NCBI GenBank assembly: GCA_041570195.1
Contig: JBFFWQ010000001.1
Coordinates: 106,911-170,910 of the forward strand
Direction of reading: 5' to 3'
Length of the DNA: 64,000 nt
Source of the DNA: UBA11865 sp041570195
Lineage (GTDB): Bacteria > Chloroflexota > Anaerolineae > Promineifilales > Promineifilaceae
The notes under the pieces are model-generated. The model searched no databases. It was given only the letters and a program-made list of their open reading frames with translations, and was not told the DNA's origin. Positions 34,428 to 43,933 of the stretch are shown here, in pieces. Made by a program: the position numbers and the translations under genes. How positions within the stretch are numbered: the stretch's first letter is position 1; the number at the start of each line of letters is the position of its first letter.

Positions 34428-37400
34428 CTAACGTTTCCGCTTCGGAAAGCGGGAGAGCACCGTTGCACGATCCGGTATGGGCAGCCGGGCGCCGGGAGTT
34501 ACGCTCCCTGATGACTTAAGCTTCCTTCTTCCTCCGCCAAGCTGATAAATTGCTATAGATGTTCCAGGAGTGCTGAAGTTAGTCGATACAACCGCCTGAC
34601 CCAACAGGAAACCACTGTCGTCAATTGCGCAGCTCGTCACAACGCCAATCACCTTACCCCGCTTGTCCAAGACCGGATCTCCAAGCTCGGCGCGACGAAT
34701 GCCCTTTTCGTCAAATCGAAAGCGAACGACAATGCGGTCACGATTCTTCTCACTTTGAATAAACGATTGGCGCCCGACAAAGAATGGTTTCCACAGTTTG
34801 ACGTAGCGCGAGAAGCCCGCTTCCGCCGGGCCAAGCGCCAAGGGCCCGGCGAGTTCATGACCGTATAAGGGCAGACCGGCTTCAGTGCGGGTACTGTCTC
34901 GAGCAGCCAGGCCACAAGGTTTGAGGCCATACGGCTGCCCGGCCACCAGCAACTGTTTCCAGAGTTCAGGGCTCGAGTCAGGGTGGACAAACAACTCATA
35001 GGCGACTCTCTCACCGGTGTATCCTGTCCTGGAAATAACCATAGGGAAGTCGCCGATAATGCCTTCGGTCAATCCGGCCCAGGGCAAGCCCTTGATACGA
35101 CTTGCCAAATCCGGATCGCTGCACATGCTCAGCAGAATGTCAGTGCTAGCTGGCCCTTGCAGCGCTATGTCTACCAGACAGTCCGCTCCGTGCCGGGAGT
35201 CGCGCAAATCGCGCAGTAGCGCCGGATGAAGAACTCTTGCCGCCGGCCGCCGGGAATCAATCTGCACCTCGCCATTGTTACTGGCGTTAAGCCAGGCCCA
35301 ATCCTTGTCATTGTTTGACGCATTGACGACAAGCATAAAGCGATCGTGAGCCCGCCGGTAGATAAGCAGGTCGTCGACAACTGCGCCATCTGGGAAGAGT
35401 AGGTAGGTGTAGTGGGATTGGCCAACTTTAAGCGTTGAAACGTCATTCGTCGTCACGGTATTCAGGAACTGTTCGGCAAAAGGACCGCTGGCTTCAAGAA
35501 CGCCCATGTGACTGACGTCAAATAGCCCGGCATACTGGCGGACTGCGGCATGCTCTTCACCTACTGAACTGTACCAAACCGGCATGTCCCAACCGCCAAA
35601 TGGAACCATACGGCCGCCCATTTGCACGTGAGTTTCGTGTAGCCTTGTCTGTTTGAGATCAGAACTATCGTCTTCGGTCCAGATGAATTCTCTGAGTGCC
35701 GAGCCAGTTGATTCGCGTTTATGCCAGCCAACGAAATAGGGCTTTTCACCGGCAAATGCTGCAGCGCTCGAGCTTTGAGGCTGGACCACCAGGGTTCCCG
35801 CGTAAGGGCCGACGACGACCGGCCCAGTTAATTTCGCATAGACATCTTCGAAGTACACATAAGCATCAGAAAGATCTCTCAGCCATTCAGCTGCTGCGGC
35901 CGCGTTTTGGCCATCTGGGAATCGAATCAAGTACCTTTGGTCGGCTAGCCGCAAAACGGTGCAAGACAGGTCCAAGTTATGGCCATAAAGGTGGCTCGCA
36001 GCGGTCTGACCTTCTTCGAGCCCAGCAAGATCATTCGTCAACGCCTGGTTCAAGAAGACGCGAGCTTCTGGTCCTCGCACTTCGATGGTATCAGTAGAAG
36101 GCAGCTTCTTTCGACTTCCAGTCAATTCGGCAACGGCCGCCCGACCAGCATCCAGCGCGTCCCTGTCAACCTTCGCTCTAAGCAGCTTGCGATTACCCTG
36201 TCCAGCGTAGCTGAAAGGTGTGCAACCCTTGAGAATGGCGGCAATGGCCTCCGCAATTAGATCTATCTCGGGCTCACCATAGCCGAGTTGGCTGATCCAT
36301 ACGGTTCCCATTCGAATGCCGGTAGAAGAGAAGGCACTTCGGTCACCGGGGATGGTATTGCTGTTGGTGACAAATCCAGCAACATCAAGAATTCGAGCGG
36401 CCATGTCACCCGATAAGTGTACGCCATCGTGTCTGATGCTTTTCATGTCAAGGAGCAAAAGATGATTCTCAGTTCCACCGGCCACGATGCGAATGCCAAG
36501 CTGTGACAGATTCTGCGCGAGCCGATTGGCGTTGGCAACGATTCTTTGCTGGAGAGCTCTGAATCGTTCACCGCTGGCTAGCTTCAGGCCTAGCGCGAGG
36601 GCGACCATGTTATTTAGATGTGGTCCACCTTGTTCTCCAGGGAATACTGATCGGTCGATTCGTCGAGAAATGTCGGCGCGATGGGTCATGATCATCGCTC
36701 CACGAGGCCCGCATAGACTCTTGTGAGTCGTGGTGGTGACAACATCGGCGATGCCAATTGGACTCGGATGCACACCTGCGGCCACCAGTCCTGAGATATG
36801 AGCGATGTCGGCCATCAAATAGGCACCACATTTGTCGGCGATTTCGCGAAATCTCTGCCAATCTATCACCAGAGGGTAAGCGGTAAAGCCGGCAACAAGA
36901 ACTTTCGGGCGCGCCTCCACGGCTTGAGCTTCAATGGCATCATAATCTAGACGTTCGGTCTCAAGGTCAACTCTGTAGGGCAGGGCCTGGTAGATCTTGC
37001 CGGACCGACTTACCTTGCTGCCATGGGTCAGATGACCGCCGTGAATCAGGTCAAGTCCCATTAGCGTATCACCGGGATCCATCAACGCGCCGTACACAGA
37101 TGCATTGGCCGGAGATCCGCTGAGCGGCTGTACATTTACGAAGATATCATCGGCCGTGAGGCCGTTGGCCGCAAACAACTCTGCTGCCCGGCGTCGCGTG
37201 AGGGCCTCAACAATGTCCGCGTATTCGACGCCTTTGTAGTAGCGAGGATCACTGTAGCGGCGATAGCGTGCCAACTCCATCTCAACGTCAAGAATCTCGT
37301 CTTCCGTCTGTAGACGGCTGGCCGGATGGGGGTAGCCTTCAGCGTAGATATTGCCAAAACCTGAACTCATGAGTTCGCGAACAGCCGGCGCCGCAATGCT

Positions 37401-37517
37401 CTCTGAGGGAATCAAGATTATCTTTTCCTGCTGGCGCCGGTCCTCACCGGCTACTATTCGAGCCAGATGCGGATCCAGCTCTCCTACCGTGCCTTGAGAT
37501 ATGAAGTCCGAAGACAT
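34428..37517 (-). CDS. glyA/gcvT: Serine hydroxymethyltransferase-aminomethyltransferase (GlyA-GcvT) fusion
   Basis: 1029 residues in one uninterrupted frame. Residues 1 to about 440 are a full SHMT: PLP lysine K266 in TTTTHKSLCGP, D237 and H240 in MADIAHISG, and carboxylate-binding R402. Residues about 475-600 resemble a degenerate GcvT/YgfZ N-terminal domain (RGPEARVFLNQALTNDLAGL). Residues about 622-1015 are a complete GcvT: GGRMVPFGGWDMPVWY, AGLFDVSHMG, TTNDVSTLKVGQ, VVDDLLIY, SRTGYTGERVAYELF and the C-terminal barrel. One chain could thus make methylene-THF from glycine cleavage and from serine. AGGAG precedes the ATG at 37517. GcvH and GcvP are not in the window. Confidence 0.92.
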   Translation of the reverse strand: MSSDFISQGTVGELDPHLARIVAGEDRRQQEKIILIPSESIAAPAVRELMSSGFGNIYAEGYPHPASRLQTEDEILDVEMELARYRRYSDPRYYKGVEYADIVEALTRRRAAELFAANGLTADDIFVNVQPLSGSPANASVYGALMDPGDTLMGLDLIHGGHLTHGSKVSRSGKIYQALPYRVDLETERLDYDAIEAQAVEARPKVLVAGFTAYPLVIDWQRFREIADKCGAYLMADIAHISGLVAAGVHPSPIGIADVVTTTTHKSLCGPRGAMIMTHRADISRRIDRSVFPGEQGGPHLNNMVALALGLKLASGERFRALQQRIVANANRLAQNLSQLGIRIVAGGTENHLLLLDMKSIRHDGVHLSGDMAARILDVAGFVTNSNTIPGDRSAFSSTGIRMGTVWISQLGYGEPEIDLIAEAIAAILKGCTPFSYAGQGNRKLLRAKVDRDALDAGRAAVAELTGSRKKLPSTDTIEVRGPEARVFLNQALTNDLAGLEEGQTAASHLYGHNLDLSCTVLRLADQRYLIRFPDGQNAAAAAEWLRDLSDAYVYFEDVYAKLTGPVVVGPYAGTLVVQPQSSSAAAFAGEKPYFVGWHKRESTGSALREFIWTEDDSSDLKQTRLHETHVQMGGRMVPFGGWDMPVWYSSVGEEHAAVRQYAGLFDVSHMGVLEASGPFAEQFLNTVTTNDVSTLKVGQSHYTYLLFPDGAVVDDLLIYRRAHDRFMLVVNASNNDKDWAWLNASNNGEVQIDSRRPAARVLHPALLRDLRDSRHGADCLVDIALQGPASTDILLSMCSDPDLASRIKGLPWAGLTEGIIGDFPMVISRTGYTGERVAYELFVHPDSSPELWKQLLVAGQPYGLKPCGLAARDSTRTEAGLPLYGHELAGPLALGPAEAGFSRYVKLWKPFFVGRQSFIQSEKNRDRIVVRFRFDEKGIRRAELGDPVLDKRGKVIGVVTSCAIDDSGFLLGQAVVSTNFSTPGTSIAIYQLGGGRRKLKSSGSVTPGARLPIPDRATVLSRFPKRKR

Positions 37518-37833
37518 CAGTTGAACTCCTATAATGAATGGTTGTCAAAAGTGTGATTTAGAAGCGCTGAATCGGACAGTCAATGGCAAGCATAGAAGAT
37601 ATGATTCATCTCTGGCCCTGCCAGGGACGCCCGCGGTCGCCCACGCGCGAGACGTGATTTTAGCAGGTTTTGAGTGGTTTGGTAGCGTCGGGCGTTTACC
37701 TGCATCTGGCTGTCAAGTGGTTGCGAGGTTTGCACGTGTACTTTCCGGTACAATATCCGAACAGATCGCTCTATTCCCTTCTTGGGATATTAACATTAAG
37801 AATCATAGATAGTGGCAAGGACTGTGGGCAGAC
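37518..37833. promoter_or_regulatory. Divergent regulatory region between glyA-gcvT and tyrA
   Basis: Leftward, TTGACT, 17 bases and TAAATC lie about 45-75 bases before the fusion start and are the best promoter candidate. Rightward, no strong promoter for tyrA stands out; TACAAT near 37750 lacks a well-spaced -35. I looked for a glycine or tetrahydrofolate riboswitch and could not recognise the conserved cores of either. Confidence 0.35.
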
Positions 37834-38724
37834 GTGGATATATCAAATCTTAGAATCGCTGTAGTCGGGCTGGGCTTAATGGGTGGTTCGTTAGCGATGG
37901 CACTGAGAGGGTCGGTCGGCAAGTTGACCGGCATCGATCGTGATGCTGAAAGCTGCCGCCTGGCCGTTGCCAGAGGCTTGGTCGACGATGCCGCGCCGCT
38001 GCTGAACGAAGGGGTCAACTCGGCCGACCTCGTTATTTTAGCGGTGCCGGTCCGGAGTATTGTGAAGGTTTTGAGCGATCTGCCTGCCATGAGGCCTGAT
38101 GGCTGCATGGTGCTTGATCTGGGCAGCACAAAGACAGAGATTGAACAGGCAATGGAAAACCTGCCCAGCCAATTCTCCGCCATCGGCGGCCATCCGATGT
38201 GCGGCCGAGAACGCTCTGGATTGGACGCGGCAACATCCGACCTGTATGAGGGACAGACCTTCGTTCTGTGCCCGAACCGGCGAACTTCCCCCGCGATAGA
38301 GCAAATAGCGTTAGGCCTTCTAGGCAAATTAGGTTCGGAACCGCTCATGCTGAAGGCCAGGCGGCATGACCAATTGGTAGCAGTATCTAGCCATCTGCCC
38401 TATGTCGTGGCGTCACTACTCATGCGTAGAGCCTGGGAAGCGGCCCAACAAGATGATCGACAGTGGCAGGTCAGTGCAAGCGGTCTGCGCGATACTACAA
38501 GGCTGGCAGGCTCAGACCCCGAGATGATGCTTGAGATTCTGATGACCAATCGGCAGGTGATATTGCGACAGCTGGAGGCTTATCGTGACGATCTGAGCTG
38601 GCTGGCAGAGCAGTTAAGAAGTGGAGATGAGGCAAGGCTTCGGCATAATCTCAGAGCCGCGCAACAGCAGCGCACTGAATACCTGCAAGACAAGTTTGGA
38701 AAAGGGCTTGCAAATAGAAAGTAA
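37834..38724 (+). CDS. tyrA: Prephenate/arogenate dehydrogenase
   Basis: The 296-residue NAD(P)-dependent enzyme of tyrosine synthesis starts at the GTG at 37834. The dinucleotide-binding GLGLMGGSLAMAL, the acidic end of strand 2 in GIDRD, the catalytic His region IGGHPMCGRERSG, and SSHLPYVVASLL with the prephenate-binding His are all present. A helical dimerisation domain follows. No chorismate mutase domain is fused. Its 3' end is 6 bases from the convergent aldehyde dehydrogenase. Confidence 0.92.
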   Translation: MDISNLRIAVVGLGLMGGSLAMALRGSVGKLTGIDRDAESCRLAVARGLVDDAAPLLNEGVNSADLVILAVPVRSIVKVLSDLPAMRPDGCMVLDLGSTKTEIEQAMENLPSQFSAIGGHPMCGRERSGLDAATSDLYEGQTFVLCPNRRTSPAIEQIALGLLGKLGSEPLMLKARRHDQLVAVSSHLPYVVASLLMRRAWEAAQQDDRQWQVSASGLRDTTRLAGSDPEMMLEILMTNRQVILRQLEAYRDDLSWLAEQLRSGDEARLRHNLRAAQQQRTEYLQDKFGKGLANRK

Positions 38725-38730
38725 CGTTTG

Positions 38731-40254
38731 CTAGCCACCGAATTCTATGCCCTGAGCCAGAGGCATGTCTCTGGACCAATTGATGGTGTTGGTCTGCCTG
38801 CGCATGTAGGCCCGCCAGGCATCGGATCCGGATTCGCGGCCACCGCCAGTTTCCTTTTCGCCGCCAAATGCGCCGCCTATCTCGGCGCCAGACGTTCCTA
38901 TATTGACATTGGCTATGCCGCAGTCAGAGCCGGCAGCCGACAGAAATCTCTCGGCAGTTCGCAAGGAGTCGGTGAAAATCGCGCTCGAAAGCCCTTGCGG
39001 CACATCATTATGGAGTCTTATGGCCTCGGTTAAATCGTCGTATTCCATGACATACAGCAGAGGAGCGAAGGTTTCCTCGGTGACAATGGCAGTCTGCGAA
39101 GGCATCTTAATGATCGTTGGTTCGACGAAGTTGGGACCCAGATCTGGGCGCCGATGTCCGCCAGCGACTATTTGACCTCCTTGGGAGACGGCGTCATCGA
39201 GGGCAGCAAACATGCGGTTAACTGCCGCCGGCGAGACGAGAGGCCCCATCACAATACCGTCGCCCAGCGGATCGCCGATGTTGACCTGTTCGTAAGCGGA
39301 TACCAGCCGCTTGAGCAACTCGCCGATTCTACTCTGGTGAACGATCAGACGCCGAGTCGTCGTGCAACGTTGTCCGGCCGTTCCGACCGAACCGAACAAG
39401 ATTGCCCTGCTGGCGAGATCGAGGTCCGCATCATCGGCCACGATAATGGCATTGTTGCCGCCGCATTCAAGGATCGTCCGCCCAAACCGGCCGGAAACCG
39501 TCTGGCTAACACGACGGCCGACCTCTGTTGAGCCCGTGAATGAGATCAGCGGCAGCCGCGAATCGTTTATCATTCTTTCGCCCAGTGTCGGCCCAGTACC
39601 GACTGCCAGATTGAAGATCCCTGCCAGACCGTGATCGACCATCACTCGGTTGCAGATGTTCTGCATGGCAATCGCAGTCAACGGAGCCTGTTCCGATGGT
39701 TTCCAGATGATGGGATCGCCACAAACCACCGCCAGGGCAGCGTTCCAAGACCAAACCGCGATCGGGAAGTTGAAGGCTGTTATGACGCCGATCGGGCCCA
39801 ATGGGTGCCACTGCTCATACATACGGTGCCCCGGCCGTTCTGAGTGCATCGTCAAGCCATATAACTGCCTAGAAAGGCCGACAGCGAAGTCGCAGATGTC
39901 AATCATCTCTTGCACTTCACCATGGCCTTCGGCTCGAATCTTGCCCATTTCCAGAGCGATCAGATCGCCGAGAGGCTCCTTGAGCTCCCGCACGACAACG
40001 CCCAGATCGTGGATCAGCTCACCTCGCTTTGGCGCCGGCATTTCACGCCAGGTCAAAAACGCTCCTTGAGACTTCACGACCAGCTGATCATAAGTTCTAT
40101 CCGTCGCCTGGATCACGGCAGCGATCGGCTCACCCGTAGTAGGATTGGTGGAAACCAGCGGCTTGCCATCGCCGTCATTCAGCCACTGTTCGGCACCGGC
40201 ACACACCCCTTGGTTAAGTTCCTGTATTCCGAGTTGGTGCAGCAGTGTTTTCAT
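38731..40254 (-). CDS. Aldehyde dehydrogenase, ALDH7 (aminoadipate semialdehyde) type
   Basis: 507 residues from MKTLLHQL (ATG 40254, with GAGGTAG upstream). The ALDH core is complete: ITAFNFPIAVW, ISFTGSTEVGRRV, catalytic Glu in LECGGNN, catalytic Cys in GTAGQRCTTTRR, and EETFAPLLYVM. LECGGNNAIIV and GTSGAEIGGAFGGEKETGGGRESGSDAW are typical of antiquitin/AmaB, which oxidise alpha-aminoadipate semialdehyde in lysine breakdown. A betaine or other semialdehyde is possible. lysA and kamA elsewhere in the window fit a lysine theme. Confidence 0.9.
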   Translation of the reverse strand: MKTLLHQLGIQELNQGVCAGAEQWLNDGDGKPLVSTNPTTGEPIAAVIQATDRTYDQLVVKSQGAFLTWREMPAPKRGELIHDLGVVVRELKEPLGDLIALEMGKIRAEGHGEVQEMIDICDFAVGLSRQLYGLTMHSERPGHRMYEQWHPLGPIGVITAFNFPIAVWSWNAALAVVCGDPIIWKPSEQAPLTAIAMQNICNRVMVDHGLAGIFNLAVGTGPTLGERMINDSRLPLISFTGSTEVGRRVSQTVSGRFGRTILECGGNNAIIVADDADLDLASRAILFGSVGTAGQRCTTTRRLIVHQSRIGELLKRLVSAYEQVNIGDPLGDGIVMGPLVSPAAVNRMFAALDDAVSQGGQIVAGGHRRPDLGPNFVEPTIIKMPSQTAIVTEETFAPLLYVMEYDDLTEAIRLHNDVPQGLSSAIFTDSLRTAERFLSAAGSDCGIANVNIGTSGAEIGGAFGGEKETGGGRESGSDAWRAYMRRQTNTINWSRDMPLAQGIEFGG

Positions 40255-40395
40255 AGTTGTATCTACCTCACAAGGATTCTTGTCGCGGTGCAAGAGGCCT
40301 CCAAAGACTTATCACGATCCGAGAAGACCAGAGCCGAAGTTTAGCACAGCCCACTTGGGGCTTCCAGCACGCCCAGGGTTGCACGGAGCGGTTCT

Positions 40396-40425
40396 TTGAC
40401 CAATCTTGGCAATATCCGGTAGAAT
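40396..40425 (+). promoter_or_regulatory. Promoter of the APC permease-USP gene
   Basis: TTGACC (40396-40401), an 18-base spacer and TAGAAT (40420-40425), then an AGGAGG ribosome site before the ATG at 40455. Confidence 0.6.
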
Positions 40426-40454
40426 TCGACCGTGCATTTCAATTAGGAGGATCC

Positions 40455-42782
40455 ATGGCTTCTAGGTCACAGGCTGGCGAAGTTACGCTAAGCCGAACGC
40501 TTGGTTTACTTGATATTACGATGATCGGCGTCGGCGCCATGATCGGTGCTGGCATCTTTGTGCTCACAGGTATTGCGGCCGGCCACGCCGGTCCGGCTCT
40601 TACCATCGCCTTTCTGCTGAATGGCATTGTCACTACGTTCACCGCATTGTCCTACGCCGAATTAGGCTCAAGCTTCCCAGAGGCCGGCGGCGGTTATCTT
40701 TGGGTCAAGCAAGGCATGAGTGGCACACAAGGATTTCTGGCTGGCTGGATGAGTTGGTTTGCTCACGCAGTGGCCTGCTCGCTCTACGGCCTTGGTTTCG
40801 GGCGTTTTGCGGTGGAAATATGGCATCTTGCCGGATTGCCGACGTTTGGTTTATCCGAAGCTGTCATGACGCTGCTCTTCATGATTCTCATCGTTGTGCT
40901 GTTTTCATTCATCAACTATCGAGGCGCCAGCGAAACAGGAACGGTCGGCAATGTCGTAACCATCGCGAAAGTCCTGATCCTAATCGTCTTCATCGCTTTT
41001 GGCCTTTATGCGATGATCCAGCGGCCGGAGTCTCTTGACGTGTTTAAGGAAGACCTTATGCCAAACGGGCTTGGCGGGGTGTTCCTGGCTATGGCCTTAA
41101 CATTCATCGCGTTTGAAGGGTATGAAATCATCGCCCAAAGTGGCGAGGAAGTCATCAATCCAATGCGCAATGTGCCACGGGCGATCTTCATCTCAATTGG
41201 AGTAGTGGTCGTCATTTATGTATTAGTCGCATTTGTATCTATCGGCGCAACAACTCAAACGGGCGGTCTACCGGTCTGGGAGTACCTGGCCAATGAAAAA
41301 GAAGTGGCCATCGTACGCGCGGCCGAGGAGTTCATGCCAGCAGGGGGAATTCTGATCCTCATCAGTGGCCTGGCCTCCACCATGTCAGCCCTCAATGCCA
41401 CGATCTATTCATCATCGCGAGTCTCTTTCGCCATGGGCAGAGACCACAATCTGCCGTCGGTTTTTGGCCGAATTCACCCGCTGAAGCACACACCTTACTG
41501 GGCGATATTCCTTTCGGGGATTTTGATCATTGCGATGGGGCTGGCGCTGCCGATCGAGGAGGTGGCGGCGGCGGCCGACATCATGTTCTTATTGATGTTC
41601 GCCCAGGTGAATATCACCGTCATGACGTTGCGGCGGCGGCGACCTGATTTGGAGCGGGGTTTCATCGTTCCGTTCTTCCCTATTCCGCCTGTTATTGGCA
41701 TAGTAACTAATCTATTCTTGGCAATATTCCTGGCCGTCGAGGTCGGCCGCGTTGGCTTAATCTCGATAGCGTGGATCGTGGTCGGCATGCTATTTTACTG
41801 GGGCTACTTCCGAACCAAGGAAGAGACCGAACGGCCCACGGAAATCTTGATGGAGGAAACACTGGTCTCCGTGGATTACTCCGTGCTCGTACCCGTGGCC
41901 GATGTTGGGCAGGCGAAACAACTGGGCAAACTTGGCAGCGTCATGGCCAAGGAGCACGATGGTGGCGTTCTTGCATTGCACGTCATCAAGGTTCCCCCTC
42001 AACTCAGTCTGTCGGACGGCCGGCATTTCCTCAAGGAAGGTCGTCCCCCACTCGAGGCAGTTATCGACCAGGCAAGGGAATTTGATGTACCGGTTCATAC
42101 GATGATCCGGCTGGGCCGCGACGTTTCAGATGCCATCCTTAAAACCATGGCCGAAAACTCAAGTGACATGATTCTATTCGGTTGGCCGGGCAAATCTGGA
42201 ACGAATGAACAACTATTCGGCTCCGTCATCGATCGTATTGTGGCGAATCCTCCGGCCGATATTGCCATCTTCCGCCACCGTCCTTACGAAAGCCTAGGCC
42301 GGATCCTCGTGCCAATTGCCGGCGGTCCAAACGGCCGGCTTGCCGTGAACCTGGCGCTGGCAATGGCCCGCAACACACATGAGGAAACTGAAGTTGTTCT
42401 GTTGAACGTCGTGGTAAGTGGTACTAGTCGACCAAAAGGCGAGGCCAGGGCAAAAAACGCATTCCGATATGCGAAGCACGGCTTGGATTTTCCGTTCGTA
42501 GAACAGATCGTGGAGGCCGCGACGCCGCTACAAGGCATCCTCGAAGCATCCAGGAGCAGCGATCTGATCGTGATAGGCGCGACCAAAGAACCTCGCTTCC
42601 GCAACCTACTGATGGGCAATGTGGCCCAGCAAGTGGCCGAGGGCGCCGATTGTCCGGTCGTCATCGTCAAGCGGCAAAGCAGTATCGTGGACGCGATGTT
42701 GCGCGAAACTGTCCTGGAGCCCATTACTCGCTCGGGCAAGCTCCCGGAAGACGCCGGGGCAGAGACGATCGAAGGAAATTAG
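40455..42782 (+). CDS. APC-family amino acid permease fused to two universal stress domains
   Basis: 775 residues from the ATG at 40455, set by AGGAGG. The first 470 residues or so hold about 12 membrane helices of the APC superfamily, starting TLGLLDITMIGVGAMIGAGIFVL, with FIAFEGYEIIAQSGEEV and a long SGLASTMSALNATIYSSSR helix. Cationic amino acid transporters are the closest fit. Two UspA-like domains follow. The first starts VLVPVADVGQAK. The second starts RILVPIAGGPNGRLAVNLAL and ends with the nucleotide-binding VIGATKEPRFRNLLMGNVAQ. The tail may gate or sense adenine nucleotide; that is inference. Confidence 0.9.
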   Translation: MASRSQAGEVTLSRTLGLLDITMIGVGAMIGAGIFVLTGIAAGHAGPALTIAFLLNGIVTTFTALSYAELGSSFPEAGGGYLWVKQGMSGTQGFLAGWMSWFAHAVACSLYGLGFGRFAVEIWHLAGLPTFGLSEAVMTLLFMILIVVLFSFINYRGASETGTVGNVVTIAKVLILIVFIAFGLYAMIQRPESLDVFKEDLMPNGLGGVFLAMALTFIAFEGYEIIAQSGEEVINPMRNVPRAIFISIGVVVVIYVLVAFVSIGATTQTGGLPVWEYLANEKEVAIVRAAEEFMPAGGILILISGLASTMSALNATIYSSSRVSFAMGRDHNLPSVFGRIHPLKHTPYWAIFLSGILIIAMGLALPIEEVAAAADIMFLLMFAQVNITVMTLRRRRPDLERGFIVPFFPIPPVIGIVTNLFLAIFLAVEVGRVGLISIAWIVVGMLFYWGYFRTKEETERPTEILMEETLVSVDYSVLVPVADVGQAKQLGKLGSVMAKEHDGGVLALHVIKVPPQLSLSDGRHFLKEGRPPLEAVIDQAREFDVPVHTMIRLGRDVSDAILKTMAENSSDMILFGWPGKSGTNEQLFGSVIDRIVANPPADIAIFRHRPYESLGRILVPIAGGPNGRLAVNLALAMARNTHEETEVVLLNVVVSGTSRPKGEARAKNAFRYAKHGLDFPFVEQIVEAATPLQGILEASRSSDLIVIGATKEPRFRNLLMGNVAQQVAEGADCPVVIVKRQSSIVDAMLRETVLEPITRSGKLPEDAGAETIEGN

Positions 42783-42817
42783 CAATTGCAGGCCGTCGCT
42801 GGAATACGCGGCGGCGG

Positions 42818-43840
42818 CTAGATTTCGTCGAACAGGCGGGCTATTTCGTCGCGTGACGGTCGGGCCAGGAGCTGAAAGCCAGTTTGCGTCAGATTCCACA
42901 CACCAGCGTCTCCGTTCTCGACGCGACCGATGGTAGCACAGGGGATGTTCTGAACCTGCAGACCAGCGCGTATGGCCTCGTGATCTCCATCGGGTACCGA
43001 GAGCAATAGGGCGCCGGAGCTGATGGCAAACACGGGATCGATGTTTAGTTCGTCACAGATACGCCTGGCGAGTGGTGGAACCGGAACTTCGTTGAGATCG
43101 ACTACGATCTTGTGACCGCACGCCTCAGCCATTTCCCAAAGTGCCGCTCCTAAACCGCCTTCAGTCGGATCGTGCATGGCGTTCACCTGGCCGGATGATA
43201 CGGCGATCTGAGCGTCGAGGAGCACACTGATACCGGGATCCCGCAAATACGCTTGGCCCGTCTCTATTTCGCTTTCGCTCAGGACGTCTCTAAGCCGTCC
43301 TTGAAATTTCTGGCAGAGGATGGCCACAGCCTCAATAGGGACACATTTGGTCAACAGCAGCCGGTCTCCAGGAGTGGCACCCTCGGGGGTGACCAGCGAC
43401 TCTCGACTGACTTCGCCAATCAGCGTGCCGACGGCAATCGGCCGGTCTATCGCGTGAGTGATTTCACTGTGTCCACCGATCAGCGCAATGTGGTTGTCAG
43501 CGCAAGCATCATTAAGCTGCTTGAAGGTTGATCTTACCAGTTGCTCGGTCGTTTCTTTTTCTGGGAATAGCAGGGTCGCCAGCAACCAGCGAGGCGTGGC
43601 GCCTGTGGTAGCGATGTCGTTGGCGTTGATTTGTACCAGGTACCAGCCGAGATCGTCAGACGTGAAGGTAATTGGATCGCTCTTAAGAGCCAGCAACGTT
43701 TCACCTACGTCGATCACGGCACAGTCGAGACCGGGGCCAGGCCCGACCAGGACTGCTTCGTCGCCAATTGGCGTGATGGCTAGTAACTCCGCCAACAATT
43801 CAGGTGGTAGTTTGCCAGCCGGCAAGCGTTTATGCGTCAA
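42818..43840 (-). CDS. AIR-synthase-like ATP-binding protein (HypE/SelD/ThiL superfamily)
   Basis: 340 residues from a probable TTG at 43840 with AGGGG about 10 bases upstream. The PurM fold is shown by GDEAVLVGPGPGLDCAVID, DDLGWYLVQINANDIATTGATPRW, ALIGGHSEITH, PGDRLLLTK and MHDPTEGGLGAALWEMAE. The N-terminal Cys/Sec of SelD is absent, and HypE's C-terminal cysteine is also not seen. I would call it an AIR-synthase-related kinase-like protein of unknown substrate. It follows lysA in the same direction. Confidence 0.82.
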   Translation of the reverse strand: MTHKRLPAGKLPPELLAELLAITPIGDEAVLVGPGPGLDCAVIDVGETLLALKSDPITFTSDDLGWYLVQINANDIATTGATPRWLLATLLFPEKETTEQLVRSTFKQLNDACADNHIALIGGHSEITHAIDRPIAVGTLIGEVSRESLVTPEGATPGDRLLLTKCVPIEAVAILCQKFQGRLRDVLSESEIETGQAYLRDPGISVLLDAQIAVSSGQVNAMHDPTEGGLGAALWEMAEACGHKIVVDLNEVPVPPLARRICDELNIDPVFAISSGALLLSVPDGDHEAIRAGLQVQNIPCATIGRVENGDAGVWNLTQTGFQLLARPSRDEIARLFDEI

Positions 43841-43933
43841 GGACGGCGCCCCTTTTTGCTTCGATCATGAGACCAGCAGGCAGACCCAGCCGGAGAAGAT
43901 CCGTACAGTGATCGGTGCGTCGCGGCGAGTACT

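Noticed and set aside
34428..37517. Fusion as an assembly or frameshift artefact
   Set aside because: The frame is continuous through a well-formed linker domain, with a proper ribosome site only at the SHMT start and no stop or start between the parts.
37518..37833. Glycine or tetrahydrofolate riboswitch upstream of the glyA-gcvT fusion
   Set aside because: The 316-base region lacks the conserved aptamer cores I could look for by eye.
42818..43840. Possible SelD partner for SelA
   Set aside because: It has the same fold but lacks the N-terminal Cys/Sec motif and the glycine-rich loop of selenophosphate synthetase.
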